Origin: Flavobacterium sp. 9AF | GTDB taxonomy: Bacteria; Bacteroidota; Bacteroidia; Flavobacteriales; Flavobacteriaceae | Length of the DNA: 64,000 bases | Assembly: GCF_902506265.1 (NCBI RefSeq) | Contig: NZ_LR733556.1 | Coordinates: forward strand, 2,598,144 to 2,662,143 | Direction of reading: 5' to 3' | Shown here: positions 26,573 through 36,167 of the stretch, in pieces | Numbering within the stretch: position 1 is the stretch's first letter | Layout of the letters: every line of letters starts with the position of its first letter | Translations under genes and position numbers: made by a program | Notes under the pieces: generated by a model | What the model was told of the DNA's origin: nothing | Database searches by the model: none | Seen by the model: only the letters and a program-made list of their open reading frames with translations

Positions 26573-28051
26573 ATGAAAAAAATAAAGAGTATAAAATTAT
26601 TATCAATCGCATCCTTATTATTTCTAGGAATTATTTCTTGTGATGACGATTTTTTAGATAAAAAACCATTAGGAGTAGCAGCAGAAGGCGATTTAGGAGC
26701 AGGAGGTTTTGAAGAATCTGCTTTTGGTTTATATGGAAAATTAAGAACTGAAGGAGGTATTACTGATTTTTCAAAAGTGTGGTTTCAAAGTATTCGTTCA
26801 GATGATGCAGCTAAAGGAAGTACCGTTACCGATGCCGCTTCATTAGGCAATATTTTTGATTCATTCAATTATGATGCAGCGGAAGGTTGGATTACCAAAG
26901 GAAATTGGCAAGGGCATTATCGTTTAATTTATGCTTGTAATGATTTAGTTGATGCTATTGAGAATTCAGGATTAACCGATGAAGGTACGATGATTAATAA
27001 GGCCGAAGCTTTGGCTATTAGAGCTTTTGCCTATTTTGATTTAAGAAGAGATTTTGGAGAAGTACCTATTATTTTAAATAAAGTGCAAACACCAGCAGAT
27101 GAAATTGCACCTAAATCTACTGTAGCTCAGGTAGATGCTCAAATTGTAGCCGATTTAACTTTTGCTAAACAATATTTACCAACTACTTGGCCAAGTTACC
27201 CAGGTAGAGCTACAAAAGGTTTCGCTCAAACTTTATTAGGAAAATTGTATTTGTATCAAGAAAATTGGTCTGCAGCGGCTAATGAATTTTCTGAAGTGAT
27301 GTCTTATGGATATAATTTACATAATGATTTTAGTACTTTATTTCTTCAAGAAGGAGATAATTCAATCGAGTCAATTTTTGAAGTTCAATTTTTACGTTTG
27401 GCTGGCGTAAATTATTCTAATAATTATTGGGAAACTCAAGGAGTTAGAGGATCAGGAACTTGGGATTTAGGTTGGGGTTTTAACGTACCTACACAAAGCT
27501 TAGTAGATGCATTTGAATCTGGAGATCCTAGAAAGGAAGCAACAATTTTATACTCAGGTCAAAATGATGGTTATGGTTTAACAGTACCAAGTAGCCCACC
27601 ATTAGCACAGCCTTACTGGAATAAAAAAGCATATACATTACCTGCAGAAAGAACAGAATATTCTGAGAATAAAAATCATTGGGCAAATATTAAAGTTTTA
27701 CGATATGCAGATGTGGTATTAATGTATGCAGAAGCATTAAATGAACAAGGACAATCTTCAACTGCAGTTGATTATATCAATTTGGTAAGAGCAAGAGCCA
27801 GAAATGGAAATAATAGTGTATTACCAGATGTTGTTGCTACTGATCAAATTGCTGTAAGAAACGCAATTAAACAAGAAAGAAGAGTAGAATTTGCTATGGA
27901 AGGCGAACGTTTCTATGATCTAGTACGCTGGGGAGATGCAATAACTGTTTTGGGACCATTAGGTTATCAATCTAGAAATGCATGGTATCCAATCCCTCAA
28001 TTTGCTATCGATCAATCAGGGGGAGTTTTAGTTCAAAACCCAAACTATTAA
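26573..28051 (+). CDS. susD: SusD/RagB-family outer-membrane glycan-binding lipoprotein
   Basis: 492 residues from ATG 26573. An upstream start at 26546 would overlap susC and add nine residues before the signal peptide. The lipobox LGIISC puts the lipidated cysteine at residue 23. The body has SusD hallmarks: a TPR-like N-terminal half (NKAEALAIRAFAYFDLRRDFGEVP) and the C-terminal VLRYADVVLMYAEALNE and AIKQERRVEFAMEGERFYDLVRWGD. It caps SusC and binds the oligosaccharide at the surface. The ligand is inferred from the neighbouring enzymes. Confidence 0.95.
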   Translation: MKKIKSIKLLSIASLLFLGIISCDDDFLDKKPLGVAAEGDLGAGGFEESAFGLYGKLRTEGGITDFSKVWFQSIRSDDAAKGSTVTDAASLGNIFDSFNYDAAEGWITKGNWQGHYRLIYACNDLVDAIENSGLTDEGTMINKAEALAIRAFAYFDLRRDFGEVPIILNKVQTPADEIAPKSTVAQVDAQIVADLTFAKQYLPTTWPSYPGRATKGFAQTLLGKLYLYQENWSAAANEFSEVMSYGYNLHNDFSTLFLQEGDNSIESIFEVQFLRLAGVNYSNNYWETQGVRGSGTWDLGWGFNVPTQSLVDAFESGDPRKEATILYSGQNDGYGLTVPSSPPLAQPYWNKKAYTLPAERTEYSENKNHWANIKVLRYADVVLMYAEALNEQGQSSTAVDYINLVRARARNGNNSVLPDVVATDQIAVRNAIKQERRVEFAMEGERFYDLVRWGDAITVLGPLGYQSRNAWYPIPQFAIDQSGGVLVQNPNY

Positions 28052-28082
28052 CAGATAAATTGTTTCAATTAAACTTTATAAG

Positions 28083-28943
28083 ATGAAAAAAATATTTAAA
28101 AACTATACTGTATTTTCCTTGCTTTTAGGTAGCTTATTATTTGTAGGTTGTCAAAATATGGATGAACCAGCTTTAGGAGATTACCCAAAAGACGAAAATC
28201 CTGCTGGAGGCCCTTTAAAATTTTATGTTCCATTTGATTTTCAAAATGAGAGTAATTTGTTTAATGCGGTAGATATGATTAGAGCTAAATTTCCAACGGA
28301 TAACGGATTTAATCAAATTGATGGCGTTTCAGGAAAAGCCTTTCATGGTGTAACGGATGCTAAAATTCAATATGCGAAACCAAACGATTGGGCATCTACA
28401 GTTAGTAGTTTTACAGTTGCTTTTTGGGAAAAACATGATGGTCAAACAAGAAATGGTTCAAATCCTGGAGCAGAACATATTTTTAGTATTCCTTCAACTA
28501 ACGGGCATTGGTCTAATTCAACTATGTTCTTATTATTTGATTCTTATTCGGGTTCTGCAACAGCAGCAGCTATTAAATTTGTAATGATTGATGCCGATAT
28601 GTCAGATACTTGGATGACTTGGGAAGGAGCTAATTCAATTGAAGGTTTATTAGATAATCAATGGCATCATTTTGCTTTTAGTTATGATGGCACTACATCA
28701 ACTATGACTTTATATATTGATGGGCAAGTTTATGGAACTAAAACATGGGGAACTCATGGAGGTTTAACACTTGATAATTCTAAAATCTCGTCTTTCAGAA
28801 TAGGAAATGGACCACAATCACAAAATTCAAATGGAGATAATTGGTTGTACTCTAATTGGAAAGGTGGTTTAGATCAATTTAGATTATATAATATTGCTTT
28901 AACAGCAACAGATGTACAAGAACTCTATACTAATAACCAATAA
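28083..28943 (+). CDS. LamG-domain lipoprotein, probable surface glycan-binding protein
   Basis: 286 residues with lipobox LFVGC (cysteine 23). After a short linker (about 24-50) comes a single LamG_3/concanavalin A-like domain (about 50-280): WASTVSSFTVAFWEKHDG, NQWHHFAFSYDGTTSTMTLYIDGQ and GGLDQFRLYNIALTATDVQEL. The position directly after susD (31 bases) and the lipid anchor fit the SusE/SusF-like surface glycan-binding role found in most PULs. Binding specificity cannot be read from the sequence. A terminator-like hairpin lies just after it. Confidence 0.85.
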   Translation: MKKIFKNYTVFSLLLGSLLFVGCQNMDEPALGDYPKDENPAGGPLKFYVPFDFQNESNLFNAVDMIRAKFPTDNGFNQIDGVSGKAFHGVTDAKIQYAKPNDWASTVSSFTVAFWEKHDGQTRNGSNPGAEHIFSIPSTNGHWSNSTMFLLFDSYSGSATAAAIKFVMIDADMSDTWMTWEGANSIEGLLDNQWHHFAFSYDGTTSTMTLYIDGQVYGTKTWGTHGGLTLDNSKISSFRIGNGPQSQNSNGDNWLYSNWKGGLDQFRLYNIALTATDVQELYTNNQ

Positions 28944-28950
28944 ACTTTCA

Positions 28951-28992
28951 CTATCAGGCTATGTTTTTAAATCATAGTCTGATGGTTTTTTT
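28951..28992 (+). terminator. Intra-operon hairpin ending against the GH144 start
   Basis: A stem of about 13 pairs (CTATCAGGCTATG with CATAGTCTGATGG) is followed by seven T. The T-run ends three bases before the ATG of the next gene. It has the form of an intrinsic terminator but sits inside the PUL operon, so partial read-through or translational masking is likely. Confidence 0.7.
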
Positions 28993-28995
28993 ATC

Positions 28996-30354
28996 ATGAA
29001 ATTAATTCCACTTATATTTATTTTTACCCTATTTTCTTCAGCAAGTTGCACGGATAATTCGACATCGAATGTTGAAAATGAAACACCTACATTTACTGAC
29101 GAACAGTTAATGGATCAAGTACAACAAGATGCTTTTAAGTATTTTTGGGATTGGGCTAATCCAAATTCTAAACTAGCACGTGAAAGGTATTTAGTTGACA
29201 ATCCAAGCTTTGAAGCAAATGTAGTCACAACTGGAGGTTCAGGTTTTGGTTTAATGACAATTTTAGTAGGAATAGAAAGAGGTTTTGTTTCTCGACCAGA
29301 AGCTGTTTCTAGATTATCCATTGCGTTAAATTTTTTAGCATCTGCAGATAGATTTCACGGAGCTTGGCCACATTGGTTAAACGGATCTACTGGTCAAGTT
29401 ATCCCTTTCGGTACTGTGGATAATGGAGGTGATTTAGTAGAAACTGCTTTTTTATGTGAAGGACTAATTACTGTTAGAGAGTATTTTAAGAATGGAAACG
29501 CTTCTGAACAAGCTTTAGCTCAAAAGGCAGATGATTTATGGAAAGGGGTAGAATGGAATTGGTACACTAAAGGTGAAAATGTACTTTATTGGCATTGGTC
29601 TCCTAATTATGAATGGCAACTAAATCATAAAATTCAAGGGTATGACGAATGTTTAATTACATACCTTATGGCAGCAGCTTCTCCTACACATGCAATAATA
29701 CCTCAAGTATATCAACAAGGTTGGGCAAGAAATGGAGCTATAGTAAGTAGTGGATCAAAGTACGATATTCCATTAGTCTTTAATCATAATGGCGCTTCAG
29801 GAAATGTAGGCCCTATGTTTTGGGCACATTATTCTTACTTAGGATTAGATCCAAGAGGTCTAAGTGATCAATATGCAAATTATTGGGATTTAACCAAAAA
29901 TCATGCTGATATAATGTACAATTATTGTGTGAATAACCCACAAGGTTGGCAAGGATATAGTGATAAATGTTGGGGCTTAACGGCTAGTTACACAAGAAAC
30001 TCAGATGGGTCTACTGGATATTCTGCTCACCAACCCAATAACGATAAAGGGGTTATTTCTCCAACTGCAGCTTTGTCTTCGTTTCCTTATAAACCTGATG
30101 CTGCCATGCGATTTTTACGTTATTTATATCAAGAAAAGAAAAATCAATATGTTGGATTTGCAGGACCTTATGATGCATTTTCACCTCAATATAATTGGGT
30201 AACCCAAAGATATTTGGCGATAGACCAAGGAACGATTGCACCAATGATTGAAAATCATAGAACAGGTTTACTATGGAATTTATTCATGCAAGCTCCTGAA
30301 ATACAAAATGGATTACAAAATTTAGGATTTTCATCATCTCAACACGGTTTTTAA
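28996..30354 (+). CDS. GH144 endo-beta-1,2-glucanase, lipoprotein
   Basis: 452 residues, lipobox SASC with cysteine 18. An (alpha/alpha)6 glycosidase of the glucoamylase-like PF10091/GH144 type: FTDEQLMDQVQQDAFKYFWDWA, GFGLMTILVGIERGF, GTVDNGGDLVETAFLCEGL, HKIQGYDECLITYLMA and a C-terminal VTQRYLAIDQGTIAPMIENHRTG. Acidic residues D146, E149 and E218 have exactly the spacing that I recall for the key residues (D139, E142, E211) of the Chitinophaga pinensis endo-beta-1,2-glucanase. It would cut beta-1,2-glucan into sophoro-oligosaccharides at the surface or periplasm. It overlaps the next gene by one base. PF10091 also includes uncharacterised members. Confidence 0.85.
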   Translation: MKLIPLIFIFTLFSSASCTDNSTSNVENETPTFTDEQLMDQVQQDAFKYFWDWANPNSKLARERYLVDNPSFEANVVTTGGSGFGLMTILVGIERGFVSRPEAVSRLSIALNFLASADRFHGAWPHWLNGSTGQVIPFGTVDNGGDLVETAFLCEGLITVREYFKNGNASEQALAQKADDLWKGVEWNWYTKGENVLYWHWSPNYEWQLNHKIQGYDECLITYLMAAASPTHAIIPQVYQQGWARNGAIVSSGSKYDIPLVFNHNGASGNVGPMFWAHYSYLGLDPRGLSDQYANYWDLTKNHADIMYNYCVNNPQGWQGYSDKCWGLTASYTRNSDGSTGYSAHQPNNDKGVISPTAALSSFPYKPDAAMRFLRYLYQEKKNQYVGFAGPYDAFSPQYNWVTQRYLAIDQGTIAPMIENHRTGLLWNLFMQAPEIQNGLQNLGFSSSQHGF

Positions 30355-31052
30355 TGAAAAATATATTTTATTTGATATTGTTTGTTTTTTGTCAACAAAA
30401 TGTTGGACAAACTAGTAATAAAAGTTTTAAAACGGATATTAAAACCTCTTATCAATATCTATACGCATTGCACAAACCAAAAGGAGAAGAAAAGAAACCA
30501 TTGCTTATTTTTCTTCATGGTTCTGGAGAAAAGGGTACAGATATTGAATTAGTAAAGGTTCACGGGCCATTTAAATATTTAAAGAATCATGAATTAGATG
30601 CTTATGTTTTAGCTCCTCAATGTCCCAAAGAGACCTATTGGGAATCCGAATCTTTATATCAATTGATTCAAAAAATCATTAAAGAAAATAAGAATATAGA
30701 CAAAAGTAGAATTTACTTAACAGGCTTAAGTATGGGTGCATGGGGCGCTTGGAATTTAGCTTTCGCTCACCCAGAAATGTTTGCTGCTTTAGTCCCTATT
30801 GCAGGTTTTGTAGATCGTGTACCCATGCTAGAAAATTGTAAAATTAAAGATATTCCTACACGCATTTTTCATGGTTTACTAGACGATGTGGTTGATGTTC
30901 GTTATTCAATTGAAATTTATAAAAAATTAAAAAATTGCAGTACAGATATAGCGTTAACCATTTTTGATGACGCAAACCATGATAGCTGGTCTAGAGTATA
31001 TGATAATGATGTTATTTATGAATGGATATTGCAACAAAAAAAGCCCAATTAA
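30354..31052 (+). CDS. Secreted alpha/beta hydrolase, esterase/PHB depolymerase-like
   Basis: 232 residues with a signal peptide (to about residue 18). Alpha/beta-hydrolase fold: oxyanion region LLIFLHGSGEKG, nucleophile elbow GLSMGAWG (serine within GLSMG), FHGLLDDVVDV with the acid, and NHDSW with the catalytic histidine. This matches the prolyl-oligopeptidase/phospholipase-carboxylesterase branch seen in many PULs. There it may remove acyl decorations from the glycan. The start ATG overlaps the GH144 stop (TAATG), which indicates translational coupling. Confidence 0.83.
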   Translation: MKNIFYLILFVFCQQNVGQTSNKSFKTDIKTSYQYLYALHKPKGEEKKPLLIFLHGSGEKGTDIELVKVHGPFKYLKNHELDAYVLAPQCPKETYWESESLYQLIQKIIKENKNIDKSRIYLTGLSMGAWGAWNLAFAHPEMFAALVPIAGFVDRVPMLENCKIKDIPTRIFHGLLDDVVDVRYSIEIYKKLKNCSTDIALTIFDDANHDSWSRVYDNDVIYEWILQQKKPN

Positions 31053-31071
31053 TACAATAAATTAATCTAAA

Positions 31072-33375
31072 ATGAAATTAAGATACTTTATAACAATATT
31101 AGTTATAAATATATTTACAAGTTGTGCCCAAAAAAAGCAACTGATTACTGAAAATTTTAAGTCCAAAGAACAATTCATTAACGAATTGTTAGCAAAAATG
31201 ACTCTTGAAGAGAAAGTAGGGCAATTAAACTTACCAAGCGCAGGAGATTTTACTACAGGACAAGCTACCAATTCTAACATTGGAAAAAAAATAGAGGAAG
31301 GATTAGTAGGCGGACTTTTTAATATAAAATCAGTGGCTAAAATAAAGGATGTTCAACGTGTTGCAGTCGAAAAAAGCCGTCTAAAAATCCCCTTACTTTT
31401 CGGTATGGATGTGATTCATGGCTACGAAACTACTTTTCCTATTCCTTTAGGTAGTTCTTGTACGTGGAATATGGAATTAACTCAAAAAATGGCTCAAATT
31501 GCAGCTAAAGAAGCAAGTGCAGATGGAATCTGTTGGACTTTTTCACCTATGGTTGATTTATCTAGAGATCCAAGATGGGGTAGAGTAGCTGAAGGTGGAG
31601 GTGAAGATCCTTATTTAGGTGGTGAAATAGCTAAAGCCATGGTAAAAGGGTATCAAGGAGATGATTTAAAAAATGCTCAAACTATTATGTCATGTGTAAA
31701 GCATTTTGCATTATATGGCGCTCCAGAAGCTGGAAGAGATTATAACACGGTAGATATGAGTCGTACCAGTATGTATAATTATTATTTCAAACCGTACCAA
31801 GCTGCAATTGAAGCAGGAGTAGGTTCAGTAATGGCTTCATTTAATGAGGTTGATGGTGTTCCCGCAACGGGTAATAAATGGTTGATGACCGAAGTTTTAC
31901 GTAACCAATGGAGTTTCAATGGTTTTGTTGTTACCGATTATACAGGTGTTAATGAAATGATTGATCATGGTATGGGTGATTTAACAACAGTTTCTGCATT
32001 GGCGATAAATGCTGGTATAGACATGGATATGGTGGGAGAAGGGTTTTTAAAAACACTTAAAAAATCTGTAGAAGAGGGAAAAGTGAGTATGCATCAACTA
32101 GATGCAGCCGTAAAACGAATTCTAGAAGCCAAATATGAATTAGGATTGTTTGAAAATCCATATAAATATTGTGATGAAAATAGAGCGAAGACTGAAATTT
32201 TTACCAAAGAACATAGAGCATTTGCACAACAAGTTGCCACAGAATCTTTTGTGTTATTAAAAAATGAAAATCAAGTGTTGCCTTTACAAGCTAATCAAAA
32301 AGTGGCACTTGTAGGTCCTTTAGCCGATGCGAAAGAAAACATGCCAGGAACCTGGAGTGTGGCTACCAAATTTGAAAACGCAATTGCTTTAAAAACCAGC
32401 CTTTCTGAAAAATTAGGAACTAATTTAGTATATGCTAAAGGATGTAATTTAGATTATGATTTAGAATTTGAAAAAAGAGTGGGTGTCTTTGGAAAAGCAA
32501 TTCAACGTGACGGTCGTTCTGATCAAGAATTGCATCAAGAAGCTATGGATGTGGCTAAAAAAGCAGATGTAATAGTATTTGCTATTGGGGAAGCTGCTGA
32601 AATGAGTGGAGAATGTAGTAGTCGTTCTGATATTACAATTCCACAAGCACAGAAAGATTTATTAAAAAAATTAAGCACTTTAAATAAACCCATTGTTCTT
32701 GTATTGTTTACGGGAAGACCTTTAGCCATTACTGAAGAATCAGATATAGCAAATGCGATTTTAAATGTATGGTTTCCAGGTACAGAAGCTGGTCCAGCTA
32801 TAACAGAAGTATTATATGGAGATGTTAATCCTTCTGGAAAATTATCCATGACATTTCCTAGAAATTTAGGGCAAGTACCTATTTATTACAATCATAAGAA
32901 TACAGGTAGGCCTTTAAGTCCTGAGAAAATAGAAAAAGGTGAGTTTGAAAAGTTTAAATCCAATTATTTAGATGTTGCCAATACCCCTTTATATCCTTTC
33001 GGTTTTGGGCTTAGTTATACCCGTTTTGAATATTCTCCTGTAACACTTTCTAGTAATAAAATAGCAAAAGGAAGCATCATCAAAGCTAGTGTAAAAGTTA
33101 CGAATACTGGTAAATATGATGGGAAAGAAGTAGTGCAATTGTATATCAGAGATTTGGTTGGTTCTACAACTCGACCGGTAAAAGAACTAAAAGGCTTCCA
33201 AAAAATATTTCTTAAAAAAGGAGAAACAAAAGAGGTAACCTTTACAATTACAGAAGAGGACTTGAAGTTTTATGATTTCGATTTGAATTTTGTAGCTGAA
33301 CCAGGACAATTCGAGGTTTTTATTGGGACCAATTCTGATACCAAAAATAAGATGTTGTTTGAGTTAGTTAATTAA
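31072..33375 (+). CDS. GH3 beta-glucosidase (BglX-like), lipoprotein
   Basis: 767 residues, lipobox IFTSC near residue 18. The GH3 N-terminal barrel has FSPMVDLSRDPRWGRVAEG, CVKHFALYG and the nucleophile Asp289 in GFVVTDYTGV. The GH3_C sandwich (about 400-620) has GEAAEMSGECSSRSD and ending WFPGTEAGPAI...GDVNPSGKL. A FnIII-like domain at about 660-760 completes the BglX architecture. It would remove glucose from the non-reducing end of oligosaccharides delivered by GH144. Some GH3 enzymes of Bacteroides PULs prefer beta-1,2-gluco-oligosaccharides, which supports that substrate here but is not proof. Confidence 0.92.
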   Translation: MKLRYFITILVINIFTSCAQKKQLITENFKSKEQFINELLAKMTLEEKVGQLNLPSAGDFTTGQATNSNIGKKIEEGLVGGLFNIKSVAKIKDVQRVAVEKSRLKIPLLFGMDVIHGYETTFPIPLGSSCTWNMELTQKMAQIAAKEASADGICWTFSPMVDLSRDPRWGRVAEGGGEDPYLGGEIAKAMVKGYQGDDLKNAQTIMSCVKHFALYGAPEAGRDYNTVDMSRTSMYNYYFKPYQAAIEAGVGSVMASFNEVDGVPATGNKWLMTEVLRNQWSFNGFVVTDYTGVNEMIDHGMGDLTTVSALAINAGIDMDMVGEGFLKTLKKSVEEGKVSMHQLDAAVKRILEAKYELGLFENPYKYCDENRAKTEIFTKEHRAFAQQVATESFVLLKNENQVLPLQANQKVALVGPLADAKENMPGTWSVATKFENAIALKTSLSEKLGTNLVYAKGCNLDYDLEFEKRVGVFGKAIQRDGRSDQELHQEAMDVAKKADVIVFAIGEAAEMSGECSSRSDITIPQAQKDLLKKLSTLNKPIVLVLFTGRPLAITEESDIANAILNVWFPGTEAGPAITEVLYGDVNPSGKLSMTFPRNLGQVPIYYNHKNTGRPLSPEKIEKGEFEKFKSNYLDVANTPLYPFGFGLSYTRFEYSPVTLSSNKIAKGSIIKASVKVTNTGKYDGKEVVQLYIRDLVGSTTRPVKELKGFQKIFLKKGETKEVTFTITEEDLKFYDFDLNFVAEPGQFEVFIGTNSDTKNKMLFELVN

Positions 33376-33392
33376 CTGCTTTTATTTTTATG

Positions 33393-33426
33393 GATACCCT
33401 CAAACGATTTTTGAGGGTATTTTTTT
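33393..33426 (+). terminator. Intrinsic terminator after GH3
   Basis: ATACCCTCAAA pairs with TTTGAGGGTAT around CGAT, followed by seven T. It is only 12 bases before the next start codon, so the GH43 and EEP genes probably depend on read-through or a weak promoter. Confidence 0.8.
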
Positions 33427-33437
33427 AATTTTATACT

Positions 33438-35201
33438 ATGATAAATAAATTTTTTAATACATTACTTTTCTTTTTAATAGTTACAAATGTTTTTTCTCAA
33501 CAGAAAACTTTTTGTAATCCTATAAACATAGATTACGGGTATACACCTATACCTAATTTATACGCTCAAGGAAAACATAGAGCTACAGCAGATCCCGTAA
33601 TTGTAAATTTTAAAGGGAAATATTTTTTATTTTCAACCAATCAATGGGGGTATTGGTGGAGTACCGATATGCTACACTGGAATTTTGTTTCTCGAAAATT
33701 TTTAAAAGCAGATTCCAAAGTGTATGACGAATTATGCGCTCCAGCAGCTTTTGTAATGAAAGATGAAATGTATTTAATTGGTTCCACTCATAAACCTTAT
33801 TTTTCTTTGTTTAAAACCAAAGATGGTACTACTGATGACTGGGAAGTAGCAGTAGAAGATTTTAAAGTAGGCGCTTGGGATCCAGGCTTTTTATATGATG
33901 AAGAGAAAGATAAATTGTATTTGTATTGGGGTTCGAGTAATGAATTTCCAATTTTAGGAACAGAAATCAATACAAAGACTTTGCAATCTGAAGGATTTGT
34001 AAAACCCATGATATCCTTACATCCTGAAGATCATGGTTGGGAACGTTTTGGAGAATATAACGACAATACTTTTTTACAACCTTTTATGGAAGGTGCTTGG
34101 ATGACAAAATATAATGGGAAATATTATTTACAATATGGAGCTCCAGCTACCGAGTTTAGTGGTTATGCTGACGGTGTTTTTACCAGTAAAGATCCATTAG
34201 ATGCTTTTGCTTATCAATCGCATAATCCTTTTTCGTATAAACCAGGTGGTTTTGCACGTGGTGCGGGTCATGGTGCTACGTATCAAGATAATTTTGGGAA
34301 TTGGTGGCATATTTCAACTCTAATTTTAGGACAAAAAAATAACTTTGAAAGACGTATCGGAATATGGCCTTCAGGTTTTGATCAAGATGATGTGATGTAC
34401 TGTAACACAGCTTATGGAGACTATCCTACATTCTTACCAGAATTTGCTCAAGGAAAAGACTTTACTAAAGGATTATTTAGTGGTTGGATGTTGCTAAACT
34501 ATAATAAACCGGTCCAAGTTTCCTCAACTTTAGGTGGCTACCAACCGAATTTTGCAGTTGATGAAGACATGAAAACCTATTGGAGCGCTAAATCAGGAAA
34601 TAAAGGAGAATGGTTTCAAACCGATTTAGGGGAAACAGCAACCATAAACGCTATTCAGATTAATTACGCAGATCAAGATGCCACTTTTACAGGTAAAAGT
34701 TTAGGTGTTTTTCATCAATACAAAATTTATGGTTCTTTAGATGGAAAGAAATGGAAAGTAATTGTTGATAAAAGTAATAATACAACCGATGTTCCTCATG
34801 ATTATGTAGAATTGGTGCAACCTGCAACAGCACGCTACCTTAAATTAGAAAACATAAAAATGCCTACCGGAAAATTTGCGTTAAGTGGTTTTCGAATTTT
34901 TGGTAAAGGAAATGGAGTAGCTCCTAAAAAAGTAGAAAACTTTATGGTACTTCGAGCAGATAAAAATAAATTTGGAGAAAGAAGAAGTTCGTGGATTCGT
35001 TGGCAACAAAATGAAGGCGCTGATGGTTATGTTATTTATTTTGGTAAAAGTCCAGATAAATTATATGGAAGTATTATGGTTTATGGAAAAAACGATTATT
35101 TCTTTACAGGAATGGATCGAACCGACACCTATTATTTCCAAATTGAAGCCTTTAATGCAAATGGAATTAGTGAAAGAACAGAAATTATAAAAGTAGAATA
35201 A
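33438..35201 (+). CDS. GH43-like hydrolase with F5/8 type C and FnIII domains
   Basis: 587 residues, signal peptide to about 21. The five-bladed GH43-type propeller (about 25-345) has D52 in ATADPVIVNFKGKYFLFS, D148 in GAWDPGFLYDEEKDKLYLYWGSS and E218 in FMEGAWMTKYNGKYYLQYGA. These are the expected base, pKa modulator and acid. A discoidin (F5/8 C) domain follows (about 350-475, TYWSAKSGNKGEWFQTDLG, YLKLENIKMPTGKFALSGFRIFG), then FnIII (about 495-587). Specificity is unclear: the family spans arabinosidases, xylosidases and galactosidases. It might act on a side chain of the target glycan. It abuts the next gene. Confidence 0.82.
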   Translation: MINKFFNTLLFFLIVTNVFSQQKTFCNPINIDYGYTPIPNLYAQGKHRATADPVIVNFKGKYFLFSTNQWGYWWSTDMLHWNFVSRKFLKADSKVYDELCAPAAFVMKDEMYLIGSTHKPYFSLFKTKDGTTDDWEVAVEDFKVGAWDPGFLYDEEKDKLYLYWGSSNEFPILGTEINTKTLQSEGFVKPMISLHPEDHGWERFGEYNDNTFLQPFMEGAWMTKYNGKYYLQYGAPATEFSGYADGVFTSKDPLDAFAYQSHNPFSYKPGGFARGAGHGATYQDNFGNWWHISTLILGQKNNFERRIGIWPSGFDQDDVMYCNTAYGDYPTFLPEFAQGKDFTKGLFSGWMLLNYNKPVQVSSTLGGYQPNFAVDEDMKTYWSAKSGNKGEWFQTDLGETATINAIQINYADQDATFTGKSLGVFHQYKIYGSLDGKKWKVIVDKSNNTTDVPHDYVELVQPATARYLKLENIKMPTGKFALSGFRIFGKGNGVAPKKVENFMVLRADKNKFGERRSSWIRWQQNEGADGYVIYFGKSPDKLYGSIMVYGKNDYFFTGMDRTDTYYFQIEAFNANGISERTEIIKVE

Positions 35202-36044
35202 ATGAAATTTTTTGTAGCGCTTTTTGTAACATTAGTAAGCCATTGTATTTTGGCACAAACTGAAATGAATGTAATGAGTTATAATATTCGTTTGGGTTCT
35301 GCTCAAGATGGAGAAAATAATTGGGAAAACAGAAAAGAGAAACTAGTAGCTTTATTAGACTATTATGAAGCAGATTTCATTGGTTTACAAGAAGTTCAAA
35401 AATTTCAATTGGATTACATAACCACTTATTTGACTAATTATAAAGTTATTGGTTTGCCAAGAGAAGAGGGAGAATGGGCTGAATATTCCTGTGTTTTATA
35501 CAATGAAAAACGCTTTACAGTGGAAGAGCAACATACGCTTTGGTTATCCGAAACCCCAAATAAAATGTCTAAAGGTTGGGATGCAGCTTGCCATCGTATT
35601 GTAACTTATGGAAGGTTTAAAGATAAAAAAGACAAGAAAGAATATTGGATAGCCAATACGCATTTGGATCATCAAGGGTTGCAAGCAAGAGAAAAATCAG
35701 CTGAAATGATAGTTAGTCTTAGCAATGAGTTACATCAACAAAAAGCAATCCCTTTTATTTTAACGGGAGATTTTAATGCTCCTAAAGAAGAAAAAACGAT
35801 TGCTATTTTAAAAGAAAATTTGTGGGATACTTATGAAAAAACAGTAAAAAAACCATACGGACCTAAAGGTACGTGGAATGCGTTTCGTTTTCAAGAGGAA
35901 GTTAAAAATAGAATCGATTATATTTTTTCTACGAAAGAAAGTAAGTTACAAGTAAAAAAAATAGCCATAATTGATGATTTTTATGATTTTAAATACCCAA
36001 GTGATCATTTGCCTGTGTTAGTATCATTTGAAAGTAAAAAATAA
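35202..36044 (+). CDS. Secreted endonuclease/exonuclease/phosphatase-family protein
   Basis: 280 residues with signal peptide MKFFVALFVTLVSHCILAQ. The EEP fold motifs are MNVMSYNIRLG, GLQEV, IANTHLDHQG, LTGDFNAP and SDHLPVLV. These give the metal-binding Asn, Glu, Asp and His residues. Such genes are common at the end of Bacteroidota PULs; the substrate is not known (phosphoester or sugar-phosphate cleavage is possible). The ATG follows the GH43 stop without a gap. A strong terminator (36075-36110) ends the locus. Confidence 0.87.
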   Translation: MKFFVALFVTLVSHCILAQTEMNVMSYNIRLGSAQDGENNWENRKEKLVALLDYYEADFIGLQEVQKFQLDYITTYLTNYKVIGLPREEGEWAEYSCVLYNEKRFTVEEQHTLWLSETPNKMSKGWDAACHRIVTYGRFKDKKDKKEYWIANTHLDHQGLQAREKSAEMIVSLSNELHQQKAIPFILTGDFNAPKEEKTIAILKENLWDTYEKTVKKPYGPKGTWNAFRFQEEVKNRIDYIFSTKESKLQVKKIAIIDDFYDFKYPSDHLPVLVSFESKK

Positions 36045-36074
36045 ATAAAATAATGAAAAAGAATTAAAGGGATA

Positions 36075-36110
36075 AAAAAAGTCAGTGTAAATAGAGACAC
36101 TGACTTTTTT
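36075..36110. terminator. Terminator at the end of the PUL
   Basis: AAAGTCAGTGT pairs with ACACTGACTTT, with A and T runs on both sides. It lies between the convergent EEP and ndk genes. Confidence 0.85.
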
Positions 36111-36167
36111 GTTGAACTGTATTTCCAGTTCGATATAATTTTTGAATGCTAATTTTTCAACTGAAAA

